A stretch of DNA of 61,259 bases, taken from positions 1 through 61,259 of the forward strand of contig JAEUNZ010000014.1 of NCBI GenBank assembly GCA_016790965.1. Reading direction: 5' to 3'. Each line of letters starts with the position of its first letter. Position 1 is the stretch's first letter. Under the pieces are notes generated by a model, which did not search any database, was not told where the DNA came from, and was given only the letters and a program-made list of their open reading frames with translations. The DNA is from SSSZ01 sp016790965 (lineage in GTDB: Bacteria > Pseudomonadota > Gammaproteobacteria > Burkholderiales > Rhodocyclaceae). Both the position numbers and the translations under genes were made by a program. Below, piece after piece: positions 18,285-27,092 of this stretch.

Positions 18285-20402
18285 TCACTCCCCTTCTAGA
18301 AACGGTTGCCGCCGCAAGAGTTCAGCCATGTCGTCAGGCGGCAGCGGCATGCTGAAATAGTAGCCTTGGGCAAAATCGCAGCACTGGGAGCGCAGCCATT
18401 GCAACTGCTCCGCGGTCTCCACGCCTTCGGCCAGGGTCTTGAGGCGTAGGCTCCTGCCGATGCCGACGATGGCCGAGGCAATGGCCTGATCGTCTGCATC
18501 CTCGACCACGTGCCGCACGAAGGACTGATCGATTTTCAACTTATTGACCGGAAAACGCTTGAGATAGGCCAGGGACGAATAGCCGGTGCCGAAGTCGTCC
18601 ACTGCCAGTTCCACACCCATGCGATGCAGGGACTCCAGGGTACCCAGATTGATTTCGGCGTCGTGCATCACGGTGCGTTCGGTGAGTTCGAGTTCCAGAA
18701 AGGCCGGGTCGAGGCCGGTATGGGCCAGCGCGCCTGCAACCACTTCGACGAAGGCATTCTGGCGGAACTGCACCGGGGATACGTTGACGGCCACGATCAG
18801 GGGCGGAATCCCGGCTGCCTGCCAGGCCATGGCCTGCCGACAGGCTTCGAAGAGTACCCAATCGCCAATAGCACTGATGATGCCGGTATCCTCCGCCACC
18901 GGAATGAAGCGGGCCGGAGAAATCATGCCGATCTGGGGATGACGCCAGCGGATCAGAGCTTCCACCCCGACGATGCGGCCGCTCTCCAGGGAAACCAGGG
19001 GCTGATAGAAGAGCAGGAGCTCGCCTTTGGGCAGCGCATTGCGCAGGCTGCTCTCCAGCATCAGGTGTTCCAGCGTGGCGACGTTCATTTCGCTGGAGTA
19101 GAACTGGAAGCCGTTGCGACCAACCTCCTTGGCCCGGTACATGGCCGCATCCGAATTGCGCAGCAGGGTCTCGAAATCCTTGCCGTCGTCGGGGTAGAGA
19201 CTGATACCGAAGGAAGGGGTCACGGTCAACTCGTGCGGACCCACCCGGAAGGGGCTGGCAAAGGCTTCAATCATGCGCCGCGCCACGTCCGCCGCGTCGC
19301 CCGCGTCGATCCCGGGCAGGAGGACGATGAACTCGTCGCCCCCCAGGCGCCCCAGGGAGTCCACCTTGCGCACCACGGAGCCCAGGCGCTCGGCCACGGC
19401 ACACAGCAACTCGTCCCCGGCGCTATGGCCCAGGGAATCATTGACCCGCTTGAAATGGTCGATATCGACGAAAAACAGTGCCACCGTCGTCCGGTCCCGC
19501 TCGGCGGAAACCAGGCACTGGCGCACGCGATCTTCCAGGAGCCGGCGATTGGGCAGCCCGGTGAGGGAATCGTAGTAGGCCAGTTCGTGCAGTTGGGCTT
19601 CGGCCCACTTGCGCTCGCTGATGTCGATCAGGGTGCCGACCGAGGCGGGCTGATTGCGATAGGTACTCGGCGAACCCAGAACCATGGCGGCGAAGACGCC
19701 GCCGTCCTTGCGCAGGGCGGTCACCTCGTAGCTATCACCCGGCTCTCCCGCCGCCCGTCGCCGCACCTGATCGGCGACCCGCTCGCGCTCTTCGGGAATG
19801 ACCAGATCGACGGGCCCCAGGCGGTCGACGATCTCTTCCTCGGCGTAGCCGAACTGGCACAGGATCCAGGGATTCACGTAGCGGAACTTCCCCTCTTGCA
19901 GGACGAAGATCCCCACCTGGGAAGCGCCCATGGTGGCACGAAACAGCGCTTCGCTCTCCCGCAGGGCTGCCTCAGCCTCCCAGCGGGCGGTCACATCGCT
20001 GGCGATGCCGTAGCCCCGCCAAGGCCGGCCGTCGGCTCCGGCCACCACCTTGAGGGAATCGCAATAGCGGCGACGCCGGCCGCCCGCGTCGGTCACGCTG
20101 TATTCGACGCTGAGCGGCGTCGTCTGCCCCGGATGGGCGGCACAGCAGGCGGTGATCCGTTCCCAGCAGCGGCGCCGGTCGTCCGGGTCCATGAAGGTGC
20201 CCATGGCCTCGTAACCCCGCTCGATCAGGTCTGCCTGGACCACACCAAGCATGCTGGCGGCACCGGGGCTCAAATAGGCGAAGCGACCGCTGCTGTAGTC
20301 GATGTGATAGACGAAGTGCTCGGCGTTGTCGAGCACCTCGTCGAGGCGGAAGCCTTCAGCGCTACTTGGCCGCTGGTCAGAGGGGCTGTTTGATCGCGTC
20401 AA
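18285..20402 (-). CDS. PAS-PAS-GGDEF-EAL cyclic-di-GMP protein
   Basis: 705 residues, cytoplasmic with no membrane segment. Two PAS/PAC modules (about 15-140 and 145-265) precede a GGDEF domain with intact RLGGDEF active site and an EAL domain with intact VEALIRWRHP, DDFGTGYSSL and ending QGYYFSMPLP. Both synthesis and breakdown of c-di-GMP are possible; which dominates cannot be read from sequence. It sits inside a copper operon, with copA ending immediately upstream (1 nt gap) and the chaperone starting at its stop codon, so it is probably cotranscribed with them. Confidence 0.92.
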   Translation of the reverse strand: MTRSNSPSDQRPSSAEGFRLDEVLDNAEHFVYHIDYSSGRFAYLSPGAASMLGVVQADLIERGYEAMGTFMDPDDRRRCWERITACCAAHPGQTTPLSVEYSVTDAGGRRRRYCDSLKVVAGADGRPWRGYGIASDVTARWEAEAALRESEALFRATMGASQVGIFVLQEGKFRYVNPWILCQFGYAEEEIVDRLGPVDLVIPEERERVADQVRRRAAGEPGDSYEVTALRKDGGVFAAMVLGSPSTYRNQPASVGTLIDISERKWAEAQLHELAYYDSLTGLPNRRLLEDRVRQCLVSAERDRTTVALFFVDIDHFKRVNDSLGHSAGDELLCAVAERLGSVVRKVDSLGRLGGDEFIVLLPGIDAGDAADVARRMIEAFASPFRVGPHELTVTPSFGISLYPDDGKDFETLLRNSDAAMYRAKEVGRNGFQFYSSEMNVATLEHLMLESSLRNALPKGELLLFYQPLVSLESGRIVGVEALIRWRHPQIGMISPARFIPVAEDTGIISAIGDWVLFEACRQAMAWQAAGIPPLIVAVNVSPVQFRQNAFVEVVAGALAHTGLDPAFLELELTERTVMHDAEINLGTLESLHRMGVELAVDDFGTGYSSLAYLKRFPVNKLKIDQSFVRHVVEDADDQAIASAIVGIGRSLRLKTLAEGVETAEQLQWLRSQCCDFAQGYYFSMPLPPDDMAELLRRQPFLEGE

Positions 20403-20403
20403 A

Positions 20404-22557
20404 TCAATCCTTGGGCCTCCAGGCCCGCAACAGGAGGGAATTGGTCACCACCGATACGGAACTCATAGCCATGGCGGCCCCGGCAATCACCGGGTTGAGC
20501 CAGCCCAGCGCGGCCAGCGGAATCCCAAGAACATTGTAGATGAAGGCGAAAAAGAGATTGGCGCGAATTTTCCGCAGGGTAGCCCGTGACAGATCGATGG
20601 CGTCGTCCACTCCCCGCAGGTCGTTACGCACCAGGGTGAGGTCTGCCGCCTCGATGGCGGCATCGGACCCCGCTCCCAGGGCGAAGCTCACGTCCGCCGC
20701 GGCCAGCGCCGGCGCATCGTTGATGCCGTCGCCCACCATGGCGACCACCCCCTGACCGCGCAGTTCGGCCACTGCCGCAGCCTTGTCCCCCGGCAGGATA
20801 CCGGCACGGAACTCATCCACCCCGGCTGCCCGCGCAATGGCGGCGGCCGTATCGGCGTGGTCGCCGGTAAGCATCACCAGGCGGATGCCGCGGGCCTTGA
20901 GGCGGGCCACCGCTTCCCGAGAAGTGGGGCGCAGGGGATCGGCGATGGCCAGGTAGGCCAGGAGAACCTCGCCCTCGGCCAGAGCGACGACGGTCTTGCC
21001 CTCCCGGGCGAGCCGAGAGGCAGCCTCGGACTCCACACCTAACCAGGCTGGCGAACCCAGGCGCAGCTTGCGGCCCCTCACGGTTCCGCACACGCCCTTG
21101 CCGGGAAGGGCGGAGAAGTCCGTCACCGGGTCGGGCCGCCGGCCCTCCAGCCCGGCGAGGATGGCCCGCGCCAGGGGATGCTCGGAACCCTGCTCCAGAG
21201 CGGCGGCGAGGGCCACGGCCTCTTCTTCGCCGACAGCACCAGGAAGCACTTCGGTCAGCCCGGGTTCCCCCAGGGTCAGGGTGCCGGTCTTGTCGAGGGC
21301 GATGACGGCGATGCGCTCGGCCCGCTCCAGGGCTTCGGCATTGCGGACCAGGATGCCGGCCCGGGCGCCCTGACCCGTGCCGACCATGACTGCCGTCGGG
21401 GTCGCCAGTCCAAGAGCGCAGGGACAGGCGATGACCAGGACGGCCACGGCATTCACCAGGGCCTCGGAAAAGGGCGCGCCGACCAGGAGCCAGCCCCCCA
21501 GGGTCACCGCCGCCACCGCGCACACGGCGGGCACGAAGACCGCCGCGATGCGGTCGGCAAGACGCTGCACGGGCGCCTTGGAGCCCTGCGCCTCTGCCAC
21601 CAGACGGATGATCGCTGCCAGCAGGGTATGCTCCCCCACCCCGGTGGCCCGACAGCGCAGCATGCCCGATGCGTTGGCGGTGGCGGCGAAGACTTTGTCT
21701 CCCACCCCCTTGTTCACGGGCAGGCTCTCGCCGGTGAGCATGGCTTCGTTCACCGCCGAGGCGCCTTCGATCACCTCGCCGTCTACCGGCACGCTCTCGC
21801 CGGGACGGACGATGAAAATATCGCCCGGCATCAGGCTATCCACCGCCACCTCGACCAGAGTGCCGCCCCGCTCCACCAGTGCTGTTCTGGGGCGCAAACG
21901 CACCAGGGCCTCGATGGCTTCCGAGGTCCGCGTCTTGGCCCGGGCTTCCAGCAGTTTCCCCAGTAGGACCAGGGTGATGACTGCCGCCCCACCCTCGAAG
22001 TAGACGTGGCCCGGCAGGTCTGCCACCGTCAGCACCGCAGAATAAGCCCAGGCCATCGAGGTGCCCAGGGCCACCAGCACGTCCATGTTGGCACCGCCCC
22101 CGCGCAGAGCCTTGTAGGCGCCGTCGTAGAAGCGCCAGCCGATCCAGAACTGGACGGGGGTCGCAAGGAGAAGCTGGAGCCAGCGGGGCAATTCGGCGCC
22201 ATGGCCTACTCCGAACATGAGGCCCATCTGGGCGACGAGAGGCGCCGTCAGCAGCGCCGCGATCCAGAAGCGCTGCAATTCACCGCGGTAGCGGACCTGG
22301 CGCTCCTCCCGCTCTCTCTCGCGGCTGCGGGAATCAGCCGGCTGGGCGCTGAATCCGGCCCTGGCCACCGCAGCGATGACCGCTGCCTCGTCGGCCGCCC
22401 CCGTCAGCCGCACCCGGGCCCGCTCGCTGGCAAGATTGACCGCGGCTTCCATCCCCGGCTGCTTGTTGAGCACCTTTTCCAGACGGGCGGAGCAGGAGGC
22501 ACAGGTCATGCCGCCAATTGCGAATTCCACCACCCGGCTGCCTTCCTCACCTGCCAT
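20404..22557 (-). CDS. copA: Cu(I)-translocating P1B-type ATPase
   Basis: 717 residues from the ATG at 22557, preceded by GGGAGA. One N-terminal HMA domain (GGMTCASCS), eight membrane helices, the transport motif CPC in VIACPCALGLATPT, phosphorylation motif DKTGTL, TGE in MLTGESLPV, and GDGINDAPAL. The pattern marks a Cu(I) exporter of the CopA/CcoI group. Between TauE/SafE and hemN neighbours it may supply copper to cbb3-type oxidases rather than serve only detoxification; this is inference from context, as no oxidase genes are present. Confidence 0.94.
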   Translation of the reverse strand: MAGEEGSRVVEFAIGGMTCASCSARLEKVLNKQPGMEAAVNLASERARVRLTGAADEAAVIAAVARAGFSAQPADSRSREREREERQVRYRGELQRFWIAALLTAPLVAQMGLMFGVGHGAELPRWLQLLLATPVQFWIGWRFYDGAYKALRGGGANMDVLVALGTSMAWAYSAVLTVADLPGHVYFEGGAAVITLVLLGKLLEARAKTRTSEAIEALVRLRPRTALVERGGTLVEVAVDSLMPGDIFIVRPGESVPVDGEVIEGASAVNEAMLTGESLPVNKGVGDKVFAATANASGMLRCRATGVGEHTLLAAIIRLVAEAQGSKAPVQRLADRIAAVFVPAVCAVAAVTLGGWLLVGAPFSEALVNAVAVLVIACPCALGLATPTAVMVGTGQGARAGILVRNAEALERAERIAVIALDKTGTLTLGEPGLTEVLPGAVGEEEAVALAAALEQGSEHPLARAILAGLEGRRPDPVTDFSALPGKGVCGTVRGRKLRLGSPAWLGVESEAASRLAREGKTVVALAEGEVLLAYLAIADPLRPTSREAVARLKARGIRLVMLTGDHADTAAAIARAAGVDEFRAGILPGDKAAAVAELRGQGVVAMVGDGINDAPALAAADVSFALGAGSDAAIEAADLTLVRNDLRGVDDAIDLSRATLRKIRANLFFAFIYNVLGIPLAALGWLNPVIAGAAMAMSSVSVVTNSLLLRAWRPKD

Positions 22558-22578
22558 GAGCACTCTCCCGAAATACCC

Positions 22579-23250
22579 CTACCCTTGGCCAAGGCCCAGT
22601 CGGACCGCCGCAAACAACCCCCAGAGGCCGAATCCGACGATCGCCAGACCGGCAGCGGCGCGTACCGCAGGCCGCTTCAGCAACCCATCCAGACGACCGA
22701 CGAAAAGCCCCGCCAGTAGGAGATTGGGAAGCGTACCCAGGCCGAAGGCCAACATCATCAGTGCACCGCGCCCGGCAGAACCCGCCGTGAGCGCGCTGGC
22801 CAGGGCGCTATAGACCAGTCCGCAGGGCAGCCAGCCCCACAGGATACCGAGAGGAAAGGCCTGGCCGACCGAGCGGACTGGAAGGAAACGCCGGGTGAGC
22901 GGCTGAATCCGCCGCCACAGGCTACCGCCCGCCGCTTCCAGCGGCGCCAGGAAGCGGGTGAATCCAAGCAGGTAGAGCCCCAGGGCGATGAGCAGCAGGT
23001 TGGCCAGAACGTAGAGCAGCAGGCGAACAGGCCACTGACCCGCCAGCGCCGCGCCGGCACCCAGAGCCCCCGCCACGGCGCCTGCTGTGGCGTACGAGGC
23101 GATGCGTCCACCGCTGTAGGCAAGGTGGAGAGACCACCGTGGGGGCCCGCCCAGGGAAAGCGCTCCGACGATACCCCCGCACATCCCGAAGCAATGGGTT
23201 CCGCCCAGGAGACCGACGAGAAAAAGCGCCAGAACGGCGGTATCAGGCAT
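22579..23250 (-). CDS. TauE/SafE-like membrane protein (COG2836 type)
   Basis: 223 residues with six or so membrane helices. The N-terminal GTHCFGMCGGIVGA, with two cysteines that could bind metal, and a second GWLPCGLVYSAL repeat are typical of the family often encoded in cbb3-oxidase and copper-ATPase clusters, where it has been linked to copper delivery. It lies 21 nt before copA and 69 nt after hemN on the same strand. A role in copper supply is inferred. Confidence 0.82.
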   Translation of the reverse strand: MPDTAVLALFLVGLLGGTHCFGMCGGIVGALSLGGPPRWSLHLAYSGGRIASYATAGAVAGALGAGAALAGQWPVRLLLYVLANLLLIALGLYLLGFTRFLAPLEAAGGSLWRRIQPLTRRFLPVRSVGQAFPLGILWGWLPCGLVYSALASALTAGSAGRGALMMLAFGLGTLPNLLLAGLFVGRLDGLLKRPAVRAAAGLAIVGFGLWGLFAAVRLGLGQG

Positions 23251-23270
23251 TCAGGACAGCGAAGGAAACA

Positions 23271-23301
23271 GGAAGGGGAAGTGTACCGGGTTTCCCCTTC
23301 C
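23271..23301 (-). terminator. Intercistronic hairpin between hemN and the TauE/SafE gene
   Basis: A perfect 10-bp stem GGAAGGGGAA/TTCCCCTTCC with an 11-nt loop fills the short gap. No strong T-run follows on the minus strand, so it may attenuate transcription or stabilise hemN mRNA rather than fully terminate. Confidence 0.4.
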
Positions 23302-23319
23302 CCTACCCCGTTGACAGCC

Positions 23320-24714
23320 TCAAATTACCTTCGAGTAGCGGGTGCGCTGGCGGTCGGCCCGCAGATAACGGTCGAAGACCATGGAGATCACCCGCACCAG
23401 CATGCGCCCTGGCGGCAGGACAGTGATCCAGTCTCTGTCGATGCGCACCAGACCTGCCCGCTCCATGTCCTTCAGATCGTCGAGTTCATCGGCGAAGTAG
23501 GCCCGGAAATCGATCAGATGGGCCGACTCGATGGATTCGATGGACAATTCGAAATGGCACATGAGGGCCTGGATGATCGACCGCCGCAACACATCGTCTG
23601 CATTGAGCTCAATGCCCCGAAATACCGGCAGCTCCTGCCGGTCGAGGCAATCGTAATATTCGTCCAGGGTCTTCACGTTCTGGGCATAGGTGGGCCCCAC
23701 CTTGCTGATGGACGAAATACCAAAGGACAGCATGTCGCAATCGGCGTAGGTCGAATAGCCTTGGAAATTGCGGTGCAGCCGGCCCTGGCGCTGGGCGACC
23801 GCGAGTTCGTCGTCGGGTTTGGCGAAGTGGTCCATGCCGATGAAGACGTAGCCGGCGTCGGTGAGCTTCTTGATGGCCAGGGACAGAATCTGCATCTTCG
23901 CATCGGGCGAAGGCAAATCGGGCTCGGCGATGCGACGCTGGGGCTTGAAGAGCGTGGGCAGGTGCGCGTAGTTGTATATCGAGAGGCGGTCCGGATCCAT
24001 GGCCAGAACCCGCTCCAACGTACGGTTGAATCCCATGACGGTCTGCTTGGGCAGCCCGTAGATGAGATCGATCGAAATGGACTGGAAGCCGTTCGCCCGT
24101 GCGTTCCGGATGACGTCGGCAGTCTCTTCCTCGGTCTGGAGGCGATTGACCGCCTGCTGAACCCGCTCGTCGAAATCCTGCACGCCGACGCTCATGCGGT
24201 TGAAGCCCAGTTCGCCCAAAAGCGCCACGGTGGCCCCATCCACCTTGCGCGGATCGACCTCGATGGAATACTCGCCGCCGTCGAGAAGCTTGAAGTGGCG
24301 CCGGGTCGCCTCCATGAGCTGACGCATTTCGTCATGGGACAGGAAGGTCGGCGTCCCGCCGCCCCAGTGGAGCTGGATGACTTCGTGCTCGCCGTCCAGA
24401 TACTCGCTCTGGAGAGCCAGTTCCTTGGCCAGATACTTCAGGTACTTGGCGCTGCGCCCGTGATCCTTGGTAATGATCTTGTTACAGGCACAGTAATAGC
24501 AGATGGTATTGCAGAAGGGGATGTGGAAGTATAATGACAGTGGCCGGCTGAACGCCCCGATGTTGCGTTTCCCCAGCCAGGCGCGCGCAGCCTCGGCGCC
24601 GAAGGCTTCGACGAAGCGATCGGCAGTCGGATAAGATGTATAACGCGGTCCATTGACGTCGAACCGGCGAATTATCTGGGCGTCAAATACGAAGTTCTCT
24701 GTTGCGATGTTCAT
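23320..24714 (-). CDS. hemN: Oxygen-independent coproporphyrinogen III oxidase HemN
   Basis: 464 residues from MNIATENF at 24714; a start 12 nt earlier is possible. It is a radical-SAM enzyme decarboxylating coproporphyrinogen III to protoporphyrinogen IX for anaerobic heme synthesis. The iron-sulfur motif reads CNTICYYCAC, with HIPF before it, and GGGTPTFL, EVDPRKVD and NRMSVGVQDFD follow. The length matches true HemN (about 457) rather than shorter HemW. It is divergent from fnr, with an FNR box between them, consistent with oxygen-dependent control. Confidence 0.96.
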   Translation of the reverse strand: MNIATENFVFDAQIIRRFDVNGPRYTSYPTADRFVEAFGAEAARAWLGKRNIGAFSRPLSLYFHIPFCNTICYYCACNKIITKDHGRSAKYLKYLAKELALQSEYLDGEHEVIQLHWGGGTPTFLSHDEMRQLMEATRRHFKLLDGGEYSIEVDPRKVDGATVALLGELGFNRMSVGVQDFDERVQQAVNRLQTEEETADVIRNARANGFQSISIDLIYGLPKQTVMGFNRTLERVLAMDPDRLSIYNYAHLPTLFKPQRRIAEPDLPSPDAKMQILSLAIKKLTDAGYVFIGMDHFAKPDDELAVAQRQGRLHRNFQGYSTYADCDMLSFGISSISKVGPTYAQNVKTLDEYYDCLDRQELPVFRGIELNADDVLRRSIIQALMCHFELSIESIESAHLIDFRAYFADELDDLKDMERAGLVRIDRDWITVLPPGRMLVRVISMVFDRYLRADRQRTRYSKVI

Positions 24715-24768
24715 CAAGCACGTCACCCATGGGTAGGCGGATTATGGTCAGATGGCACAGTAACACGG

Positions 24769-24782
24769 TTGACTTGGATCAA
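24769..24782. promoter_or_regulatory. FNR box between hemN and fnr
   Basis: TTGACTTGGATCAA differs from the consensus TTGAT-N4-ATCAA at one base. Its centre is about 61 bp upstream of the hemN start, suited to activation of hemN, and about 24 bp upstream of the fnr start, suited to autorepression. Those roles are inferred from position. Confidence 0.82.
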
Positions 24783-24799
24783 GCGAAGACAGGTTGAAA

Positions 24800-25543
24800 A
24801 TGCCCCCACAGACCGCTGTTCAGGAAGTTTTGTTGTCGGTTTTGAAGACTGCCTGCTCCAACTGCAACCTGCGGGAACTTTGCCTCCCGGTAGGGCTGAC
24901 CGTAGACGAGATGCAGCGGCTCGACGATCTGGTCTCCACCCGGCGTCGGGTCAAGCGGGGGGATCATCTTTATCGCGCCGGCCAGGGTTTCGATTCCATC
25001 TACGCAGTGCGCAGCGGCTTCTTCAAGACCGACGTCCTGCTCGAGGATGGTCGCGATCAGGTTACCGGCTTCCAGATGGCGGGGGAACTGCTCGGGCTCG
25101 ACGGCATCAGCACGGAACATCACACCTGCAACGCCATCGCCCTGGAGGACAGCGAGGTCTGTTCCATCCCTTTCTCCCGTCTGGAAGGGCTTTCGCGCGA
25201 GATACATAACCTCCAGCACCATTTCCACAAGGTCATGAGCCGCGAGATCGTCCGTGACCACGGCGTCATGATGCTGCTCGGTACCATGCGGGCCGAGGAA
25301 CGACTGGCCGCCTTCCTGCTCAACCTCTCCCAGCGCTTCACCTCGCGCGGCTTCTCACATTCGGAGTTTTACCTGCGCATGACCCGGGAGGAAATCGGAA
25401 GCTACCTCGGCCTCAAGCTGGAAACCGTCTCCCGTGCCTTCTCCCGTTTCCAGGAGGAAGGCTTCATCGCCGTGCAGCAGAAGCACATTCGCATCCTTGA
25501 CATCCCAGGCCTCAAGCGCCTGATGAATCACCAGGCCAAGTAA
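24800..25543 (+). CDS. fnr: FNR/ANR oxygen-sensing transcription factor
   Basis: 247 residues from the ATG at 24800 (an in-frame TTG lies 6 nt earlier). The N-terminal CSNCNLRELC cluster plus Cys in HHTCNAIAL supply the four ligands of the oxygen-labile [4Fe-4S] cluster. A CRP-type beta-roll follows, then a long dimerisation helix and a helix-turn-helix with EEIGSYLGLKLETVSRAFSRF, whose E..S..R residues recognise TTGAT half-sites. It activates anaerobic genes such as hemN and likely the hemerythrin-NnrS operon. The end overlaps the convergent SirB2 gene by 16 nt. Confidence 0.95.
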   Translation: MPPQTAVQEVLLSVLKTACSNCNLRELCLPVGLTVDEMQRLDDLVSTRRRVKRGDHLYRAGQGFDSIYAVRSGFFKTDVLLEDGRDQVTGFQMAGELLGLDGISTEHHTCNAIALEDSEVCSIPFSRLEGLSREIHNLQHHFHKVMSREIVRDHGVMMLLGTMRAEERLAAFLLNLSQRFTSRGFSHSEFYLRMTREEIGSYLGLKLETVSRAFSRFQEEGFIAVQQKHIRILDIPGLKRLMNHQAK

Positions 25544-25911
25544 GGGCTGCGAGTCAGCGCGACACCCACGATGTAGGCGAAAGCCGCCAGCGCGGCGACC
25601 AGGAAGCCCAGGCGGATGCGGGGCGTACGACCGCGCTTCAGGGCCATCGTCCCGCAGCCGATGTAGACCAGCAACCCACAGACCTTGGCCGTGAGCCAAG
25701 GCGCCACCAGGGGATACTGGCCACTCCACACCGCGAGGGTCAGGGCGCTCACCAGCAGGGTGGTGTCGATCATGTGGGGCACGACGCGCACCCAGCGCGC
25801 ACCCAGGCGGGGCGAACCAACGAGCATCCATCCCCCGCGCAGGCAGAATCCCAGGCCGCTCAGGACGACGCAGGTGACGTGCAGGTGCTTGATGGCAAGG
25901 TAGGAGATCAT
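25528..25911 (-). CDS. SirB2 family membrane protein
   Basis: 127 residues, four membrane helices, with the family pattern of an early HLHVTCVVLSGLGFCLRG and a central HMIDTTLLVSALTLA. The biochemical role of SirB2 proteins is not established. The gene is last in the hemerythrin-DUF2249-membrane protein-NnrS operon and overlaps nnrS by 4 nt, hinting at a link with nitric oxide or low-oxygen metabolism. Confidence 0.85.
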   Translation of the reverse strand: MISYLAIKHLHVTCVVLSGLGFCLRGGWMLVGSPRLGARWVRVVPHMIDTTLLVSALTLAVWSGQYPLVAPWLTAKVCGLLVYIGCGTMALKRGRTPRIRLGFLVAALAAFAYIVGVALTRSPYLAW

Positions 25912-27092
25912 CCCGGTTGTCCATCAGGCCTTGGGCGAAGGTACATCGGTAGATACAGCGCCGCCAGTATCCCGAAGATCACCAGCCAGCCCAGCCCAGC
26001 GGCGACGTTCGCCCCGGGGAAGAATTCGCCCAGAAGCCGTAGAACTACCACCCCCTGGAACAGGCGGAACAGGGGCCAGGCCCAGCGATCGTCGGAGATG
26101 GGACGGCCAGAATGCCCTCGGGTAACGCGGGCGGCCATGCCGATGAGCACCGAGGTGAAAAACCCTGCCCCGACGGCGTGCAGCGGCAGCAGCCCTCCCC
26201 AGGCGATTCCGGCCAGGAAAAGCAGCGACTGGAGGGTGTAGAGCCCAAAGCCTACCCCCAGCCAAAGGGCTCCCAGGTGCAGCATGGCCAACATGGGTGC
26301 CTTGAGACCCGCTCGCAACTGCCATTGCCAGGACAGCCTGAGGGCCGCGCCGGCCACCACCCCATCGCAGAGCCAGCGCCAGGAGAAGAGATTCAGCGCC
26401 TGGGCCAGTCCATGCCCCAGGAGCGCCAGGAGCAGTACGACCAACAGGGCAAAGGAGGCATCGCAGCGATAGCGGGGGACCACGGCTCCGGTGAAGAAGG
26501 GGAGCATGCGATGCAGGACGGTGACGAACACCGGCGCCACACAACCCCAGAGACCTGCTTCGATTGCCCAACGGAAAAACCCGGCATCACCGCGCAGCAA
26601 AGCCCAGGCATAGAGCACTTCGGCCACAACGCCGATGGCGAGGGCGGCGACGACCAGACTTCCGTGACGCCGATCGCTTTCCGAACGTCGCAGGATCGCC
26701 GCGAGAGTCGCCGTCCCCACCGCCTGACCCAAGGCGGCTAGGACGACGCCCGGGGCAAGCAGGAAAGGAACAAACAAGCCGAGCAAGAAACTCGCCCAGC
26801 CCGCCGCCAGGAGGAAGAAAGCCGGCAGATACTGGCGCGCCTCCAGGGGCGGCGCCGCCATCCATTTCGGCAGCGCCGTCATCAGGAAGCCGAAGATGAA
26901 AAGGGGAAAAACGCCGAACACCAAGCTTCCCCCGTGTCCCCAGGCGGGCGGCACCCCAAGAGTAAGGGGGTGCACGGCGACACCAGCCCGCAGCAGCAGT
27001 TCCGGCAGCCAAAAAACCATCGCGACGACAAGCTGTACGCTACCGGCAGCGAACATGACGCGGTGCGGCGCAGAAAGGAAGACTGGCGTCAA
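25908..27092 (-). CDS. nnrS: NnrS family heme-copper membrane protein
   Basis: 394 residues, about twelve membrane helices. NnrS hallmarks are SAPHRVMF at the N-terminus, the GHGGSLVFGVFPLFIFGFLMTALPKWM segment near 50-80 and conserved histidines in VLHRMLPFF. NnrS proteins bind heme and copper and protect cells from nitric oxide stress during denitrification. The start is a TTG that overlaps the preceding gene by 4 nt; the next in-frame ATG is 36 nt downstream but cuts the conserved N-terminus. Confidence 0.88.
   Translation of the reverse strand: MTPVFLSAPHRVMFAAGSVQLVVAMVFWLPELLLRAGVAVHPLTLGVPPAWGHGGSLVFGVFPLFIFGFLMTALPKWMAAPPLEARQYLPAFFLLAAGWASFLLGLFVPFLLAPGVVLAALGQAVGTATLAAILRRSESDRRHGSLVVAALAIGVVAEVLYAWALLRGDAGFFRWAIEAGLWGCVAPVFVTVLHRMLPFFTGAVVPRYRCDASFALLVVLLLALLGHGLAQALNLFSWRWLCDGVVAGAALRLSWQWQLRAGLKAPMLAMLHLGALWLGVGFGLYTLQSLLFLAGIAWGGLLPLHAVGAGFFTSVLIGMAARVTRGHSGRPISDDRWAWPLFRLFQGVVVLRLLGEFFPGANVAAGLGWLVIFGILAALYLPMYLRPRPDGQPG

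Noticed and set aside
18510..20393. 627-codon plus-strand frame opposite the GGDEF/EAL gene
   Set aside because: The minus strand has complete GGDEF and EAL motifs; the plus frame has none and no ribosome binding site.
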